Of a stretch of 64,000 nt of DNA, positions 20,099-29,709 are shown in pieces. This DNA is from Streptococcus pyogenes (GTDB taxonomy: Bacteria; Bacillota; Bacilli; Lactobacillales; Streptococcaceae), in assembly GCF_002055535.1 (NCBI RefSeq), contig NZ_LN831034.1, positions 992,001 to 1,056,000 on the forward strand. Direction: 5' to 3'. Both the position numbers and the translations under genes were made by a program. A model generated the notes under the pieces. It had not been told where the DNA came from and ran no database searches. It worked only from the letters and a program-made list of their open reading frames with translations. How positions within the stretch are numbered: the first letter of the stretch is position 1; the number at the start of each line of letters is the position of its first letter.

Positions 20099-21019
20099 AT
20101 GTCAAATGAATTTATTAACTTTGAAAAAATTTCTAGAGAGTCTTGGAAAACATTACATCAAAAGGCAAAAGCTCTCCTCACACAAGAGGAACTTAAAAGT
20201 ATTACTAGCTTAAATGATAACATCAGTATTAACGATGTCATTGATATCTACCTTCCATTAATTAATCTGATCCAGGTTTACAAAATTGCGCAAGAAAATC
20301 TTTCTTTTTCTAAAAGCCTTTTTCTAAAAAAAGACATTCAATTAAGGCCTTTTATTATTGGAATTTCTGGTTCAGTAGCTGTTGGTAAATCAACAACTAG
20401 TCGTCTTTTACAACTTTTATTATCACGAACGCACCCCAATAGTCAAGTCGAACTGGTAACGACTGATGGTTTTTTATATCCTAATCAGTTTCTTATTGAA
20501 CAAGGACTGTTAAATCGTAAAGGATTTCCAGAATCTTATAACATGGAACTTCTCTTAGATTTTCTAGATTCCATCAAAAATGGTCAAACTGCTTTTGCAC
20601 CCGTCTATTCTCATGATATTTACGATATTATCCCAAATCAAAAACAATCATTTAATAACCCTGACTTCCTTATCGTCGAAGGTATTAACGTTTTTCAAAA
20701 TCAACAAAACAATCGTTTATATATGAGTGATTACTTTGATTTTTCTATTTATATTGATGCAGACAGCAGTCACATCGAAACCTGGTACATTGAACGGTTT
20801 CTAAGCATTTTAAAATTAGCAAAACGTGACCCTCATAATTATTATGCCCAATATGCACAATTACCTCGATCTGAGGCTATAGCATTTGCGCGCAACGTTT
20901 GGAAAACCGTTAATTTAGAAAATCTTGAAAAATTCATTGAACCTACACGTAACCGTGCTGAATTAATTTTACATAAAAGTGCTGATCATAAAATTGATGA
21001 AATTTACCTCAAAAAGTGA
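20099..21019 (+). CDS. coaA: Pantothenate kinase, type I
   Basis: 306 aa, first committed step of CoA synthesis (pantothenate to 4'-phosphopantothenate with ATP). P-loop [18 protein letters not shown] (~residues 88-105), then [13 protein letters not shown] and RKGFPESYN, then [12 protein letters not shown]. These match bacterial CoaA of E. coli type, usually inhibited by CoA. It lies apart from coaB and coaC but within the same 12 kb, so CoA synthesis is concentrated in this part of the genome. Full length, ATG preceded by a good ribosome site. Confidence 0.95.
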   Translation: MSNEFINFEKISRESWKTLHQKAKALLTQEELKSITSLNDNISINDVIDIYLPLINLIQVYKIAQENLSFSKSLFLKKDIQLRPFIIGISGSVAVGKSTTSRLLQLLLSRTHPNSQVELVTTDGFLYPNQFLIEQGLLNRKGFPESYNMELLLDFLDSIKNGQTAFAPVYSHDIYDIIPNQKQSFNNPDFLIVEGINVFQNQQNNRLYMSDYFDFSIYIDADSSHIETWYIERFLSILKLAKRDPHNYYAQYAQLPRSEAIAFARNVWKTVNLENLEKFIEPTRNRAELILHKSADHKIDEIYLKK

Positions 21020-21026
21020 TAAAGGG

Positions 21027-21055
21027 TTGCCAAACGCATATATTTTCTATATAAT
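21027..21055 (+). promoter_or_regulatory. rpsT promoter
   Basis: TTGCCA (21027-21032), 17-nt spacer, TATAAT (21050-21055): near-consensus, as expected for a ribosomal protein gene. Confidence 0.85.
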
Positions 21056-21087
21056 AATGTAGTTAGATTAATTTGGAGGTGAAAACA

Positions 21088-21321
21088 TTGGCAAATATTA
21101 AATCAGCTATTAAACGCGCTGAACTTAACGTTAAAGCAAACGAAAAAAACTCAGCACAAAAATCAGCTATGCGTACTGCTATCAAAGCATTTGAAGCTAA
21201 CCCATCTGAAGAGCTTTTCCGCGCTGCTTCTTCAAGCATCGATAAAGCTGAATCAAAAGGTTTGATTCACAAAAACAAAGCAAGCCGCGATAAAGCACGC
21301 CTTGCTGCAAAACTTGGCTAA
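21088..21321 (+). CDS. rpsT: 30S ribosomal protein S20, UUG start
   Basis: 77 aa, very basic, binds 16S rRNA early in 30S assembly. The family N-terminus [20 protein letters not shown] is obtained only if translation begins at the TTG at 21088, which lies 6 nt after GGAGGTG (21075-21081). A TTG at 21073 is in frame but precedes the ribosome site. A UUG start is also known for E. coli rpsT, where it matters for autogenous control. Ends 14 bp before its own terminator hairpin. Confidence 0.96.
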
Positions 21322-21334
21322 TAAATATCCAATG

Positions 21335-21357
21335 AAAACTCCAGCTGGAGTTTTTTT
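21335..21357 (+). terminator. Terminator after rpsT
   Basis: Palindrome AAAACTCC-AGCT-GGAGTTTT (21335-21354) followed by a T-run to 21357. Confidence 0.9.
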
Positions 21358-21409
21358 ATACGGTAAAAACTCAAAAAATACAATAAAGCGTTGACAGTTA
21401 AAAATAACT

Positions 21410-21442
21410 TTAAAAGGGCTGACCTTATTGGTCGCCCTTTTT
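21410..21442 (-). terminator. Terminator after ciaH
   Basis: On the minus strand AAAAAGGGCGACC-loop-GGTCAGCCCTTTT: 7 bp GGGC/GCCC and ACC/GGT stem with a small bulge, ending in TTTT. Confidence 0.85.
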
Positions 21443-21445
21443 AGC

Positions 21446-22756
21446 TTATAGTTTGACTTCAAAAATACTACCTTTAGGATCATTATCCTTTACTGTAATA
21501 TTTCCTTTTAAAGACATCACGATTTGCTGAGCTAAAGCCAACCCCAAGCCAAATCCACCTGTTTGCCGTGTTCTAGCTTTGTCAACTCGATAAAAACGAT
21601 CAAAAATCTTTTTCTTTTCTTCATCTGTTATCCCTGGACCATTATCAATAACAGAAATTAATAAATTTTTGTCCGTTGTTTTCACTATAATTTCAATAAT
21701 ACCATTTTTATCTGTATATTTAATAGCATTGTCAAATAAAATCGTTATTAATTGTTTTAGTAAAGCCTTATCCATTCTTAACGATCTATTGACTTGGTTC
21801 TGAAAATAAAATATTTTTCCATATTCTTTAGCAACTAGTTCATAATTCTCAAAAATAGCATTAAAAAAATCTGTATCTAAATGAGTCCACTGTGGATTAA
21901 TGCCATCATCTCGTCTTGCTAAATTTAATAAATTAGTTGTTAAGATGCGCATGTTGCGAACCTCGTCTAAACTAGAAGCGAGATGCTCACTATTTTCTAA
22001 TATCGTTTCGTTGGGCTTACGAAAAAGCGATTCCAGACGATTCTGTAAGACCGCCAAAGGGGTCCTTAATTCATGACTAGCATTTTCAACAAACATTTTT
22101 TGTTTTTCATAGCTTTCTAAAATAGGTTTTCTGCTCCACTTGGCTAAATAAATACTTGCTAAAATAGAAATTAGCCAAAAAACACTCATAACTATAATAA
22201 TAATGCGCTCATAACGTTCATTAGCGCGGTCTAATTGTTCCACATTTACTACTGCCATCATATAGGCAACTGCAGGATAATTTTTGATATGAACCCCTAC
22301 AGTTATCGTATGGTATTTTTCTTCTTGTCCATAAAAATTCATTAAACTGGTGGTTTCAATACTCCCCAACCGGCGTTTATCTAAATGAAAATTTTGATAG
22401 TTAGAAAACGCATCAAAAGCATTTAAAATTGTTCCATTAGCACTAAACAAAATGATATCTGTATTAGCTGCAGGCGTTCCTAATAACTTAGAACTATCTG
22501 AATCAGGCAGCGCCTTAATAATGTTATTTTCAGTATCAAAGTAAAAAGAAGATATTCTAGCCATCGTACGATTAGCATAGCTACTTGCATTATTACTAAC
22601 AGAAACTAAACTACTGTCAACTGACGAATAAACGCCAAACCGCATAATCTGTAAGATAATAATAGTCATAATGACAAAAATACCTGTAAAAACCGCAAAA
22701 AAATGAAAAAAGTGGTTATAGTTATCTGATAAAATCTCTTTTTTTAATTTATTCAT
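21446..22756 (-). CDS. ciaH: Sensor histidine kinase CiaH
   Basis: 436 aa membrane kinase. Transmembrane segments at about residues 18-39 and 184-204 enclose an extracellular sensor of ~145 residues. The phospho-acceptor is His228 in [15 protein letters not shown] box is [10 protein letters not shown]1 box [11 protein letters not shown] box [12 protein letters not shown] and G2 box [10 protein letters not shown]. CiaH phosphorylates CiaR; the system controls stress tolerance, HtrA-type proteases and small RNAs in streptococci. It overlaps ciaR by 8 bp and is read after it. Confidence 0.95.
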   Translation of the reverse strand: MNKLKKEILSDNYNHFFHFFAVFTGIFVIMTIIILQIMRFGVYSSVDSSLVSVSNNASSYANRTMARISSFYFDTENNIIKALPDSDSSKLLGTPAANTDIILFSANGTILNAFDAFSNYQNFHLDKRRLGSIETTSLMNFYGQEEKYHTITVGVHIKNYPAVAYMMAVVNVEQLDRANERYERIIIIVMSVFWLISILASIYLAKWSRKPILESYEKQKMFVENASHELRTPLAVLQNRLESLFRKPNETILENSEHLASSLDEVRNMRILTTNLLNLARRDDGINPQWTHLDTDFFNAIFENYELVAKEYGKIFYFQNQVNRSLRMDKALLKQLITILFDNAIKYTDKNGIIEIIVKTTDKNLLISVIDNGPGITDEEKKKIFDRFYRVDKARTRQTGGFGLGLALAQQIVMSLKGNITVKDNDPKGSIFEVKL

Positions 22757-23423
22757 TGTTTTTTAGAATATATCCTACGCTTCTTAAAGTTTGAAGCCTG
22801 TTAACAAAACAGGTACCTTTTAATTTTTTCCTTATTTTAGAAATGTAAACTTCAACAACCGAAATCGTAGTATCACTATCGAATCCCCATAAACGATCAA
22901 AAATTTGTGTCTTTGGTAAAATAACGTTTTGATTTTGCAAAAGATACACCAACAAATCAAATTCTTTGCCAAGTAATTCAACTACTTTCCCTTCAACCTT
23001 CACCTCTTTTCGAGCTAAGTCAACCACTAAATTGCCAAAACTAATATTTTTATCTGCAAATTTCCCTGTTCTTTTTAACAGTGCTTGAATTCGCATTTTT
23101 AACTCTTCTAAATAGAACGGCTTTGTCAGATAATCATCAGCACCTAATTCAAATCCGTGGCCTTTATCATCTAAACCCTCTTTAGCTGTCATGATCAATA
23201 CAGGAATTTTAATATCTTTTTCTCGCAATTCTTTTAAGACTTGAAAGCCATTTTTCTCCGGCAACATAAGGTCTAACAAAATCAAATCATAAATACCACT
23301 TTCTGCTTCGTATAAACCTTCATCGCCATCAAAAACTTGCATGACGTCTGCAAAATCATCTAAAAAATCAAAAATGGAATTTGATAAGCTCAAGTCATCT
23401 TCTACTAATAATATTTTTATCAT
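22749..23423 (-). CDS. ciaR: Response regulator CiaR
   Basis: 224 aa OmpR/PhoB-type regulator. The receiver domain (1-~120) has acidic pocket Glu8-Asp9-Asp10, phospho-acceptor Asp51 in LILLDLMLP, Thr in VLIMTAKE and Lys in DYLTKPF. The C-terminal winged-helix DNA-binding domain ends with the [12 protein letters not shown] recognition region. CiaR binds direct TTTAAG repeats. A near match lies in its own promoter (see 23506-23538), suggesting autoregulation. First gene of the ciaRH pair. Confidence 0.95.
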   Translation of the reverse strand: MIKILLVEDDLSLSNSIFDFLDDFADVMQVFDGDEGLYEAESGIYDLILLDLMLPEKNGFQVLKELREKDIKIPVLIMTAKEGLDDKGHGFELGADDYLTKPFYLEELKMRIQALLKRTGKFADKNISFGNLVVDLARKEVKVEGKVVELLGKEFDLLVYLLQNQNVILPKTQIFDRLWGFDSDTTISVVEVYISKIRKKLKGTCFVNRLQTLRSVGYILKNNE

Positions 23424-23505
23424 GTCTCTACCTCAATTGTTCTTAAATAAAGTAACTATCACTTCATTTAACTTAGTCTCATTTCTGATAACAATTTCTA
23501 ACGAG

Positions 23506-23538
23506 ACTATACTACAAAAAGCTTAAGGTTTACTAAAA
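23506..23538 (-). promoter_or_regulatory. ciaR promoter with candidate CiaR-binding direct repeat
   Basis: On the minus strand TTTTAG-N5-CTTAAG (23522-23538) differs by one base per half from the CiaR consensus TTTAAG-N5-TTTAAG. Ten nt later comes TATAGT (23506-23511) as the -10. This spacing is the one I recall for CiaR-activated promoters. Confidence 0.6.
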
Positions 23539-23727
23539 TATTAATACTCCTTTAAGGCATTTAAAGCATAATGATTAAATCATTTATAATTGTTCTTATT
23601 CACCACCTGGTAAAAAAGTATTTAAGAGGCTAATAGCCTTCGCTTTAAAGTGCAATCTCCTTTTGAATTAAACTATGGATAATCATTTAGTTATAGACGG
23701 AACTAAGAAAGGAAGCTAGCTCACTAC

Positions 23728-23759
23728 AAAAAAGAGCTGGAAAGTCCCCCAACTCTTTT
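23728..23759 (-). terminator. Terminator after pepN
   Basis: On the minus strand AAAAGAGTTGG-loop-CCAGCTCTTTTTT, with one mismatch in the stem, 10 nt after the stop codon. Confidence 0.88.
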
Positions 23760-23768
23760 GCTTATGGT

Positions 23769-26306
23769 CTAGTAATGACTGAGAGCTGCAATAACTGCTT
23801 CTTTTTCTTTAGTAATCAAAGCAACACGTGCTTCAATTTCATTAATTCCCATGGTAATATTACGGCTAATAGCCATATCATCTAGCTTAGGTTCAAAGAA
23901 AGATTTATATTCTGCTAGATGTTTTGGTGTTTTAAAGTTACTTGCTGGATAAATAACAAATTTATCAAAGCTCATATCTCCACCAAGTGCAGATTTAATC
24001 CAATCCCAATTTTCTCTAGCCCATTCCCAAATGATATCTTGAGTAAAGCTTTGTCCAAGCAAAGCATTGTACCAATAAGATAAATCCTGAGGTTTAATAA
24101 TATCTTTATCTTTTAAACTAACAAGAATACGTCTAATAGTAGTTGGTTGTTTTGTTTGACTAAAAGCAACCGTTAAATCACTGCGTAAATTATTATCAGT
24201 AGTTGCTACATAAGTCTCAAAATAAATATCAACCAAGCTATCTGTTTCAAAATATTTCATTTGGTTGGCTAAAACCAAGCGACGAACAGCTGCTGGAATA
24301 CTTGCAATATTGTTTTGATATGCTTCAAAAATAGTTCTCAATCCGTCAATAATCGTCTGATTTTCTGCTAGCCACAAGCGGCCCAAGGCAACCTGACGTA
24401 CCATCTCATCTTCATCTGATTCGTCAGCTTTTTTCTCAAAACCATGCTGATTAAAGTCTTCTTGATAGATGGTGGTTACCAAGCGATTAAAGGATTTTTC
24501 TGCTAAGCTTCCTTCATCAATGAAGCGTTTCAAACCAGAGACCACTTGTTGAACCGCTTCTGCTACCATATAAGACTTAGAATCGTCCAATTGAGCAATT
24601 AAGTCAACCAACTCAGCATAGGAAATCAAGCCACTATCTGCCAATAAACGACGTTCTTGAATAACTTGTAAAGCAGAAGTATTATCAAGTTGGGCAAGTT
24701 CAGTGACTAAGGCATCTAATAATGATCCTTGGTAGTCTGTAATGTAATGAGCTGTATTATCAATATTGAAACGTAGAGCTCCTTCATTTTCTGCTGCCAA
24801 TTGACTAAAGTTTGGAATGACCATTTCTGCCTCTGTCAAAGTTTCAGGAAGGCCATGCCAATTAGTGTTTAAAGGAATCGGCCAAAGGCGACCTTTTTCT
24901 TCACCTTTTCCAATAAAAAATTGTTTTTGACTCAAAATCAATTGATCGTTTTCAAGGCGAGCTGTTAAAACTGGATAACCTGGTTGTTCAAGCCAAGCAT
25001 CCATAAAAGCAGCTACGTCTTTGCCTGAAGTATCTGATAAAATATTCCATAAATCACGCCCGACAGTATTTCGATATTGATATTTTTCAAAGTAGTGATG
25101 TAAGCCAATGGCAAAATCACGATCACCAATAAAACGGCGTAACATATGCATCAAACGACTACCTTTTGCATAGACAATAGCAGGATCAAACAATGTATTT
25201 ATCTCATCTGGATGATTGACTTCAACATGCACTGATTGAACACCATCAGTAGCATCACGTTTTAAAGCAAGAGGAATACCGCCTGTTTGGAAATCTTCTA
25301 TTATTTTCCAAGACGGCTCAATAGCCTCGATAGAGACATATTCCATCATGTTGGCAAAACTCTCATTTAACCACAGATCGTCCCACCATTTCATTGTAAC
25401 CAAGTTTCCAAACCATTGGTGTGCTATCTCGTGGGCGATTACAAGTGCAACTTGTTGTCGGCTTTGAACAGTCGAATTTTCATCTACTAATAAATAAATT
25501 TCACGATAAGTGATTAAACCCCAATTTTCCATAGCACCAGATGAAAAATCTGGAAGCGCAATATTAAGAGATTGCGGGATTGGGTAATGTACTCCAAAAT
25601 AGTCTTCATAAAAGTTGATAACACGAACTGCAATATCCAATGAAAAATCAAGCGAGCTAAGAGGATGCGCTGTTGTCGCATACACACCAACAGTTGTTCC
25701 TTTTTTGCTTTCTACAGTCTTTCCATGAAGTTCTCCTAGCGCAAACGCTAGCAAGTAAGATGACATTCTTAGTGTCGTATCAAATGTCCAAAGACCAGTC
25801 TCCTCGCGACGGTCAATATTGACTTCTGGCATATTCGATAACGCTATCTCACCAATTTCTTGATCAAAGGTCAAGCTTAAATCAAAAGTAGCTTTTGCTT
25901 GTGGTTCATCGATACATGGGAAAGCTTCACGTGCAAAATGGCTTTCAAACTGAGTTGAAATGACTTCTTTTTTCTCACCATTTTTAGTGTAATATGAAGG
26001 GTAAATACCTGTCATATTATCTGTAATGCTACCTGAAAATTCAATGACAAGCGTCATCATTCCTGTTTCAGGTAATTCAACACGCACAACTTCATTGTCG
26101 TTATCCACTTGATAAATAACAGCTTCATTATCGAGCAAAATAGACTTAATGTCCAAATCTTTTTGGTGGAAAGCCACATGATTATCTAAAGCTTCACCAT
26201 TAATCGCAACATTCCCCGTAAATGTTTTAGTCTGACGATTAATATCTAAAAAGATGTTATAATTTTCAGGCACAAATGTTTCGATGAGATGTTCTACTGT
26301 CTTCAT
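23769..26306 (-). CDS. pepN: Aminopeptidase N (lysyl aminopeptidase, M1 family)
   Basis: 845 aa cytosolic zinc metallopeptidase. The substrate motif GAMENWGLITYRE precedes the zinc motif HEIAHQWFGN with the distal ligand in NESFANMMEY, the standard M1 order. It trims N-terminal residues from peptides taken up by oligopeptide transporters. Length agrees with lactococcal and streptococcal PepN. The frame is open to 26366, but the ATG at 26306 has AAGGAG four nt upstream and gives MKTVEHLIETFVPENY, which matches the family. A 9-bp hairpin and an extended -10 lie in its ~200 bp leader region. Confidence 0.96.
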   Translation of the reverse strand: MKTVEHLIETFVPENYNIFLDINRQTKTFTGNVAINGEALDNHVAFHQKDLDIKSILLDNEAVIYQVDNDNEVVRVELPETGMMTLVIEFSGSITDNMTGIYPSYYTKNGEKKEVISTQFESHFAREAFPCIDEPQAKATFDLSLTFDQEIGEIALSNMPEVNIDRREETGLWTFDTTLRMSSYLLAFALGELHGKTVESKKGTTVGVYATTAHPLSSLDFSLDIAVRVINFYEDYFGVHYPIPQSLNIALPDFSSGAMENWGLITYREIYLLVDENSTVQSRQQVALVIAHEIAHQWFGNLVTMKWWDDLWLNESFANMMEYVSIEAIEPSWKIIEDFQTGGIPLALKRDATDGVQSVHVEVNHPDEINTLFDPAIVYAKGSRLMHMLRRFIGDRDFAIGLHHYFEKYQYRNTVGRDLWNILSDTSGKDVAAFMDAWLEQPGYPVLTARLENDQLILSQKQFFIGKGEEKGRLWPIPLNTNWHGLPETLTEAEMVIPNFSQLAAENEGALRFNIDNTAHYITDYQGSLLDALVTELAQLDNTSALQVIQERRLLADSGLISYAELVDLIAQLDDSKSYMVAEAVQQVVSGLKRFIDEGSLAEKSFNRLVTTIYQEDFNQHGFEKKADESDEDEMVRQVALGRLWLAENQTIIDGLRTIFEAYQNNIASIPAAVRRLVLANQMKYFETDSLVDIYFETYVATTDNNLRSDLTVAFSQTKQPTTIRRILVSLKDKDIIKPQDLSYWYNALLGQSFTQDIIWEWARENWDWIKSALGGDMSFDKFVIYPASNFKTPKHLAEYKSFFEPKLDDMAISRNITMGINEIEARVALITKEKEAVIAALSHY

Positions 26307-26346
26307 ATAACTCCTTAATTCTAATAACAAATCATAATAGATCAAC

Positions 26347-26368
26347 AGATGATACCTAAGTATCATCT
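26347..26368 (-). repeat. Perfect 9-bp hairpin in the pepN leader
   Basis: AGATGATAC (26347-26355), 4-nt loop, GTATCATCT (26360-26368), about 40 nt upstream of the pepN start. No U-run follows, so it is more likely an operator or leader structure. Confidence 0.5.
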
Positions 26369-26469
26369 CTGTCTACATATATTTGTTAACCTAACAAAAT
26401 CAGATTCAGCAAAGAAAACTTTTCTTGTTAGTTCATTTTCTAACTTGCACAATTTCGTATAAAACCAGG

Positions 26470-26503
26470 GACTGGCAAGCTGTTTCCCAGTCTCATTATA
26501 GCA
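26470..26503 (-). promoter_or_regulatory. Probable pepN promoter followed by a hairpin
   Basis: Minus-strand extended -10 TGCTATAAT (26495-26503). Immediately downstream GACTGG and CCAGTC (26487-26492 and 26470-26475) could form a hairpin at the very 5' end of the transcript. Confidence 0.5.
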
Positions 26504-26510
26504 TAATTTC

Positions 26511-27164
26511 TTATAATTCAATAATTTTTCCAGTTTTAAGATAAACAATCCATTCACAAATGTTGCGAGCATAGTCACCAATACGTTCCAAATACATTAA
26601 TACTTGAAAATATTCTTTTCCTGCAAAAACAGCATCTGGAGACTTACGGATTTCTTCAACAGCTAAGGTTTGGATATTACGGAAATATTGATCGATAATC
26701 TCATCAGAAGCTGCGATTTCATAAGCTTTTGTATCGTCAGCATTGATATATGCATTAAGGGCTTCTTCTACCATCTGTTTCACAGCTTTTCCCATAAGGT
26801 TGATTTGTTCTTCAACCACTGGAATACGCTCCTCACCTTTCATACGAATAGTGGCCTTGGCAATCGAAGCAGCATGGTCACCCATACGTTCAATATCACT
26901 TGATGCCTTTAAAACAGTAATAACCATTCTAAGATCATTCGAAACTGGCTGTTGTAGGGCAATAATTTCCAGCGATTTCTTTTCAAGCTTTGTCTCAAAA
27001 TTATTAATAGTGTCATCTTCTTCGATAACTTCTTTGGCCAATTCACGATCATGACTAACAAAGGCACGAACAGTTTTATTGATTTGTGCCAATACTTCCG
27101 TTCCCATTGAATAAAACTGGTTATGCAATTTATCTAATTCTTCTTCAAATTTCGTTCTTAACAT
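26511..27164 (-). CDS. phoU: PhoU phosphate-transport regulator
   Basis: 217 aa all-helical protein made of two PhoU repeats. Conserved metal-binding stretches appear twice: ERMGDHAASIAKATI in the first half and ERIGDYARNICEWIVYL in the second. PhoU restrains the Pst transporter and signals phosphate status to a PhoR-type kinase where present; no phoPR genes are in this window. It is the last gene of the pst operon, 67 bp behind the second pstB. Confidence 0.95.
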   Translation of the reverse strand: MLRTKFEEELDKLHNQFYSMGTEVLAQINKTVRAFVSHDRELAKEVIEEDDTINNFETKLEKKSLEIIALQQPVSNDLRMVITVLKASSDIERMGDHAASIAKATIRMKGEERIPVVEEQINLMGKAVKQMVEEALNAYINADDTKAYEIAASDEIIDQYFRNIQTLAVEEIRKSPDAVFAGKEYFQVLMYLERIGDYARNICEWIVYLKTGKIIEL

Positions 27165-27231
27165 GATTTTTTCTTCCTACAATCTAGTCATTATAATAAA
27201 AACACAGAGGGGTCAACCATATACATCTTTC

Positions 27232-27990
27232 TCAACCAAATTTACCAGAAATATAGTCTTCGGTTTCTTTGCGCTTAGGATTCATAAACATGGCTTTTGT
27301 AGGACCACACTCAAGTAAGTCACCCTCCAAGAAAAAACCTGTTCGATCTGATAAACGTGAGGCTTGCTGCATTGAGCGGGTCACAATAGCCAGTGTATAA
27401 TCTTTTTTTAATAACAATAATGTTTCTTCAATTTTCCCAGCTGAGATAGGATCAAGAGCTGAGGTAGGTTCATCTAAAAGGATTATTCTGGGGCTGGTAG
27501 CAAGAACTCTAGCTATGCAAACTCTCTGTTGCTGTCCGCCTGATAAGCCAACCGCAGAATCATGTAAACGATCTTTGACTTCATTCCAAATGGAAGCCCC
27601 TTTAAGAGAGCTTTCAACAGCATGGTCTAAGATTGATTTATCTCTGATACCTTTTAAGCGAAGGCCGTAAACCACGTTCTCATAAATAGACATCGGAAAT
27701 GGGTTGGGTTGTTGGAATACCATACCAATTTCTTTGCGTAAATCAACCGTATCTGTCCTTGGACTATAAATATTGTGTCCGTTATAGACGATAGAGCCTG
27801 TAATGGTTACTTCAGGATTCAAATCATTCATACGGTTGATAGAACGCAAGAGCGTTGATTTCCCAGATCCAGAAGGACCAATTAAAGCTGTTATTTCATT
27901 TGGATAAAGGTCCAAAGAGACATCTTTTAACGTTTTCTTTTGATTGTAGTAAACAGAAAGGTCTCTGATCTGTAAAATAGGTTCTGTCAT
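27232..27990 (-). CDS. pstB: Phosphate ABC transporter ATPase (second PstB paralogue)
   Basis: 252 aa. Walker [10 protein letters not shown], signature LSGGQQQR and Walker [12 protein letters not shown] identify an ABC ATPase; [18 protein letters not shown] replaces the usual VTHNMQQA H-loop, so the switch histidine is Arg here. It is one of two adjacent PstB copies, which is usual in streptococci. The second of two adjacent ATGs (27990) is better spaced to AAAGG. The gap to the first pstB is about 10 bp. Confidence 0.93.
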   Translation of the reverse strand: MTEPILQIRDLSVYYNQKKTLKDVSLDLYPNEITALIGPSGSGKSTLLRSINRMNDLNPEVTITGSIVYNGHNIYSPRTDTVDLRKEIGMVFQQPNPFPMSIYENVVYGLRLKGIRDKSILDHAVESSLKGASIWNEVKDRLHDSAVGLSGGQQQRVCIARVLATSPRIILLDEPTSALDPISAGKIEETLLLLKKDYTLAIVTRSMQQASRLSDRTGFFLEGDLLECGPTKAMFMNPKRKETEDYISGKFG

Positions 27991-28002
27991 CATATTACCT
28001 TT

Positions 28003-28806
28003 CTAACCAAAGTGCCCTGAAACGTAGTCGTTTGTTGACTGACATTGCGCATTTTGGAAAATATTACGTGTCTTATCATATTCAATGAGGTTGCCTAAAT
28101 AGAAGAAGGCAGTGTAATCACTGGCACGAGCTGCTTGTTGCATATTGTGGGTCACAATAATAATCGTGTAATTCTTCTTCAATTCAAACATGGTTTCTTC
28201 CAGCTGCATCGTTGCAATCGGGTCAAGGGCAGAGGCTGGTTCATCCATTAATAGAATATCAGGTTTGACAGAAATGGCTCTAGCAATACACAAGCGTTGT
28301 TGCTGACCCCCTGATAAGGTGAAGGCTGATTTGTGAAGGTCATCTTTAACTTGATCCCAAAGCGCGGCTTGTTTCAGTGAAGTCTCAACAATTTCATCTA
28401 AAACTTTTTTGTCTTTCACACCAGCTCTTTCATGGGCAAAGGTAATGTTTTTATAAATGGATTTAGCGAAAGGATTGGGTCTTTGAAAAACCATTCCTAA
28501 GTGCTTGCGAATCTCGTAAACATTCATGTCTTTTCGATTAACATCAATGCCCTGATAAAGAATCTCACCTGTAACCCGAGCAATATCAATGGTATCGTTC
28601 ATGCGGTTAAGACTACGAAGATAAGTTGATTTGCCACAACCAGATGGACCAATCAAGGCTGTTATTTTATGTTTTTCAAACTGCATATCAATCCCTTTGA
28701 TAGCTTCTTTCGCACCATAGTAAACATGTAAATCCTTGGTAGCTAGAGCAAGCGTTTCTTCAGGAAAAGTGATGATATGACGTTCATTCCAATTGTATTC
28801 TGTCAT
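28003..28806 (-). CDS. pstB: Phosphate ABC transporter ATPase (first PstB paralogue)
   Basis: 267 aa. Walker [20 protein letters not shown], signature [14 protein letters not shown], Walker [14 protein letters not shown] and an intact H-loop [21 protein letters not shown]. This is the canonical PstB, unlike the second copy with its altered H-loop; the two may form a heterodimer with one consensus and one degenerate site. That pairing is an inference. It lies between pstA and the second pstB. Confidence 0.94.
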   Translation of the reverse strand: MTEYNWNERHIITFPEETLALATKDLHVYYGAKEAIKGIDMQFEKHKITALIGPSGCGKSTYLRSLNRMNDTIDIARVTGEILYQGIDVNRKDMNVYEIRKHLGMVFQRPNPFAKSIYKNITFAHERAGVKDKKVLDEIVETSLKQAALWDQVKDDLHKSAFTLSGGQQQRLCIARAISVKPDILLMDEPASALDPIATMQLEETMFELKKNYTIIIVTHNMQQAARASDYTAFFYLGNLIEYDKTRNIFQNAQCQSTNDYVSGHFG

Positions 28807-28821
28807 GATTTCTCCAATATC

Positions 28822-29709
28822 TTATTTCGCTGCTGTCATTTTAGAATGAAGTTTCTTCCCAATAAAGTGAGCTGAAAAGTTGAAAATAAGGATAAAAATT
28901 AATAGCACTGCTGCACTTCCTGCGGATACAAGAGTAGCATCTGGAATTGTCCCTTCGCTATTGACTTTCCAAATATGAACAGCAAGGGTCTCAGATTGAC
29001 GGAAAATAGAGATTGGACTAGTAACACTAAGTGGATTCCAATTTGACCAATCCAGAGCTGGTGCTGATTGACCAGCAGTATAGATAAGCGCTGCCGCTTC
29101 ACCAAAAATACGACCTGAAGCTAAGACAATACCTGTTACCATTCCCGGGAGAGCTTCTGGGATAACCACATAAAAAACCGTTTCCCAGCGTGACAGGCCT
29201 AAAGCTAATCCTGCTTCTCTTTGGGTATGATGAACATGCAGTAAACTATCTTCAACATTACGGGTCATTTGAGGAAGATTAAAGACCGTCAAAGCAAGAG
29301 CCCCTGAAATAATAGAAAAGCCATATTCAAACTGCACAACGAAAATCAAGTAACCAAAGAGCCCCACAACCACAGATGGTAGGGAAGACAGAATCTCAAT
29401 ACAGGTTCTAATAAAGTTGGTAACAGGTCCTTTTTTGGCATATTCAGCCAAGTAAATCCCCGCTCCAGTTGATAAAGGAATGGAAATAATTAAAGTAACA
29501 ATCAATAGGAAGAAGGAATTATACAACTGGATACCAATTCCCCCACCAGCTTCGTACGAAGACGATTTTCCTGTTAAAAAGGACCAGCTGATGTGTGGCA
29601 AGCCACGGACAAGGATATATAGAATTAAGGAAGCTAAAATAGCTACAATAATTCCAGCAATGGTATAAAGAGTACCAGTTGCTACTTTATCGACTTTTTT
29701 AGCGTTCAT
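28822..29709 (-). CDS. pstA: Phosphate ABC transporter permease PstA
   Basis: 295 aa with six hydrophobic segments. The EAA loop region is REAGLALGLSRWETVFYVVIPEALPGMVTGIVLASGR with the usual Gly and Pro. Forms the membrane channel with PstC. The start overlaps the end of pstC by 11 bp. Confidence 0.94.
   Translation of the reverse strand: MNAKKVDKVATGTLYTIAGIIVAILASLILYILVRGLPHISWSFLTGKSSSYEAGGGIGIQLYNSFFLLIVTLIISIPLSTGAGIYLAEYAKKGPVTNFIRTCIEILSSLPSVVVGLFGYLIFVVQFEYGFSIISGALALTVFNLPQMTRNVEDSLLHVHHTQREAGLALGLSRWETVFYVVIPEALPGMVTGIVLASGRIFGEAAALIYTAGQSAPALDWSNWNPLSVTSPISIFRQSETLAVHIWKVNSEGTIPDATLVSAGSAAVLLIFILIFNFSAHFIGKKLHSKMTAAK

Larger units (their letters stand above)
23424..23768. other. 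Intergenic region between ciaR and pepN
   Basis: Holds the ciaR promoter with its candidate CiaR site and the pepN terminator. Between them are A/T-rich palindromes such as AATGATTAAATCATT near 23566-23580 and a small AGGCT-AAT-AGCCT hairpin near 23630. I see no reading frame or convincing small-RNA gene. Confidence 0.5.

Noticed and set aside
23540..23727. A cia-dependent small RNA between ciaR and pepN
   Set aside because: There is a TTTAAG near 23623 but no second repeat with 5-nt spacing and no pair of terminator-like hairpins.
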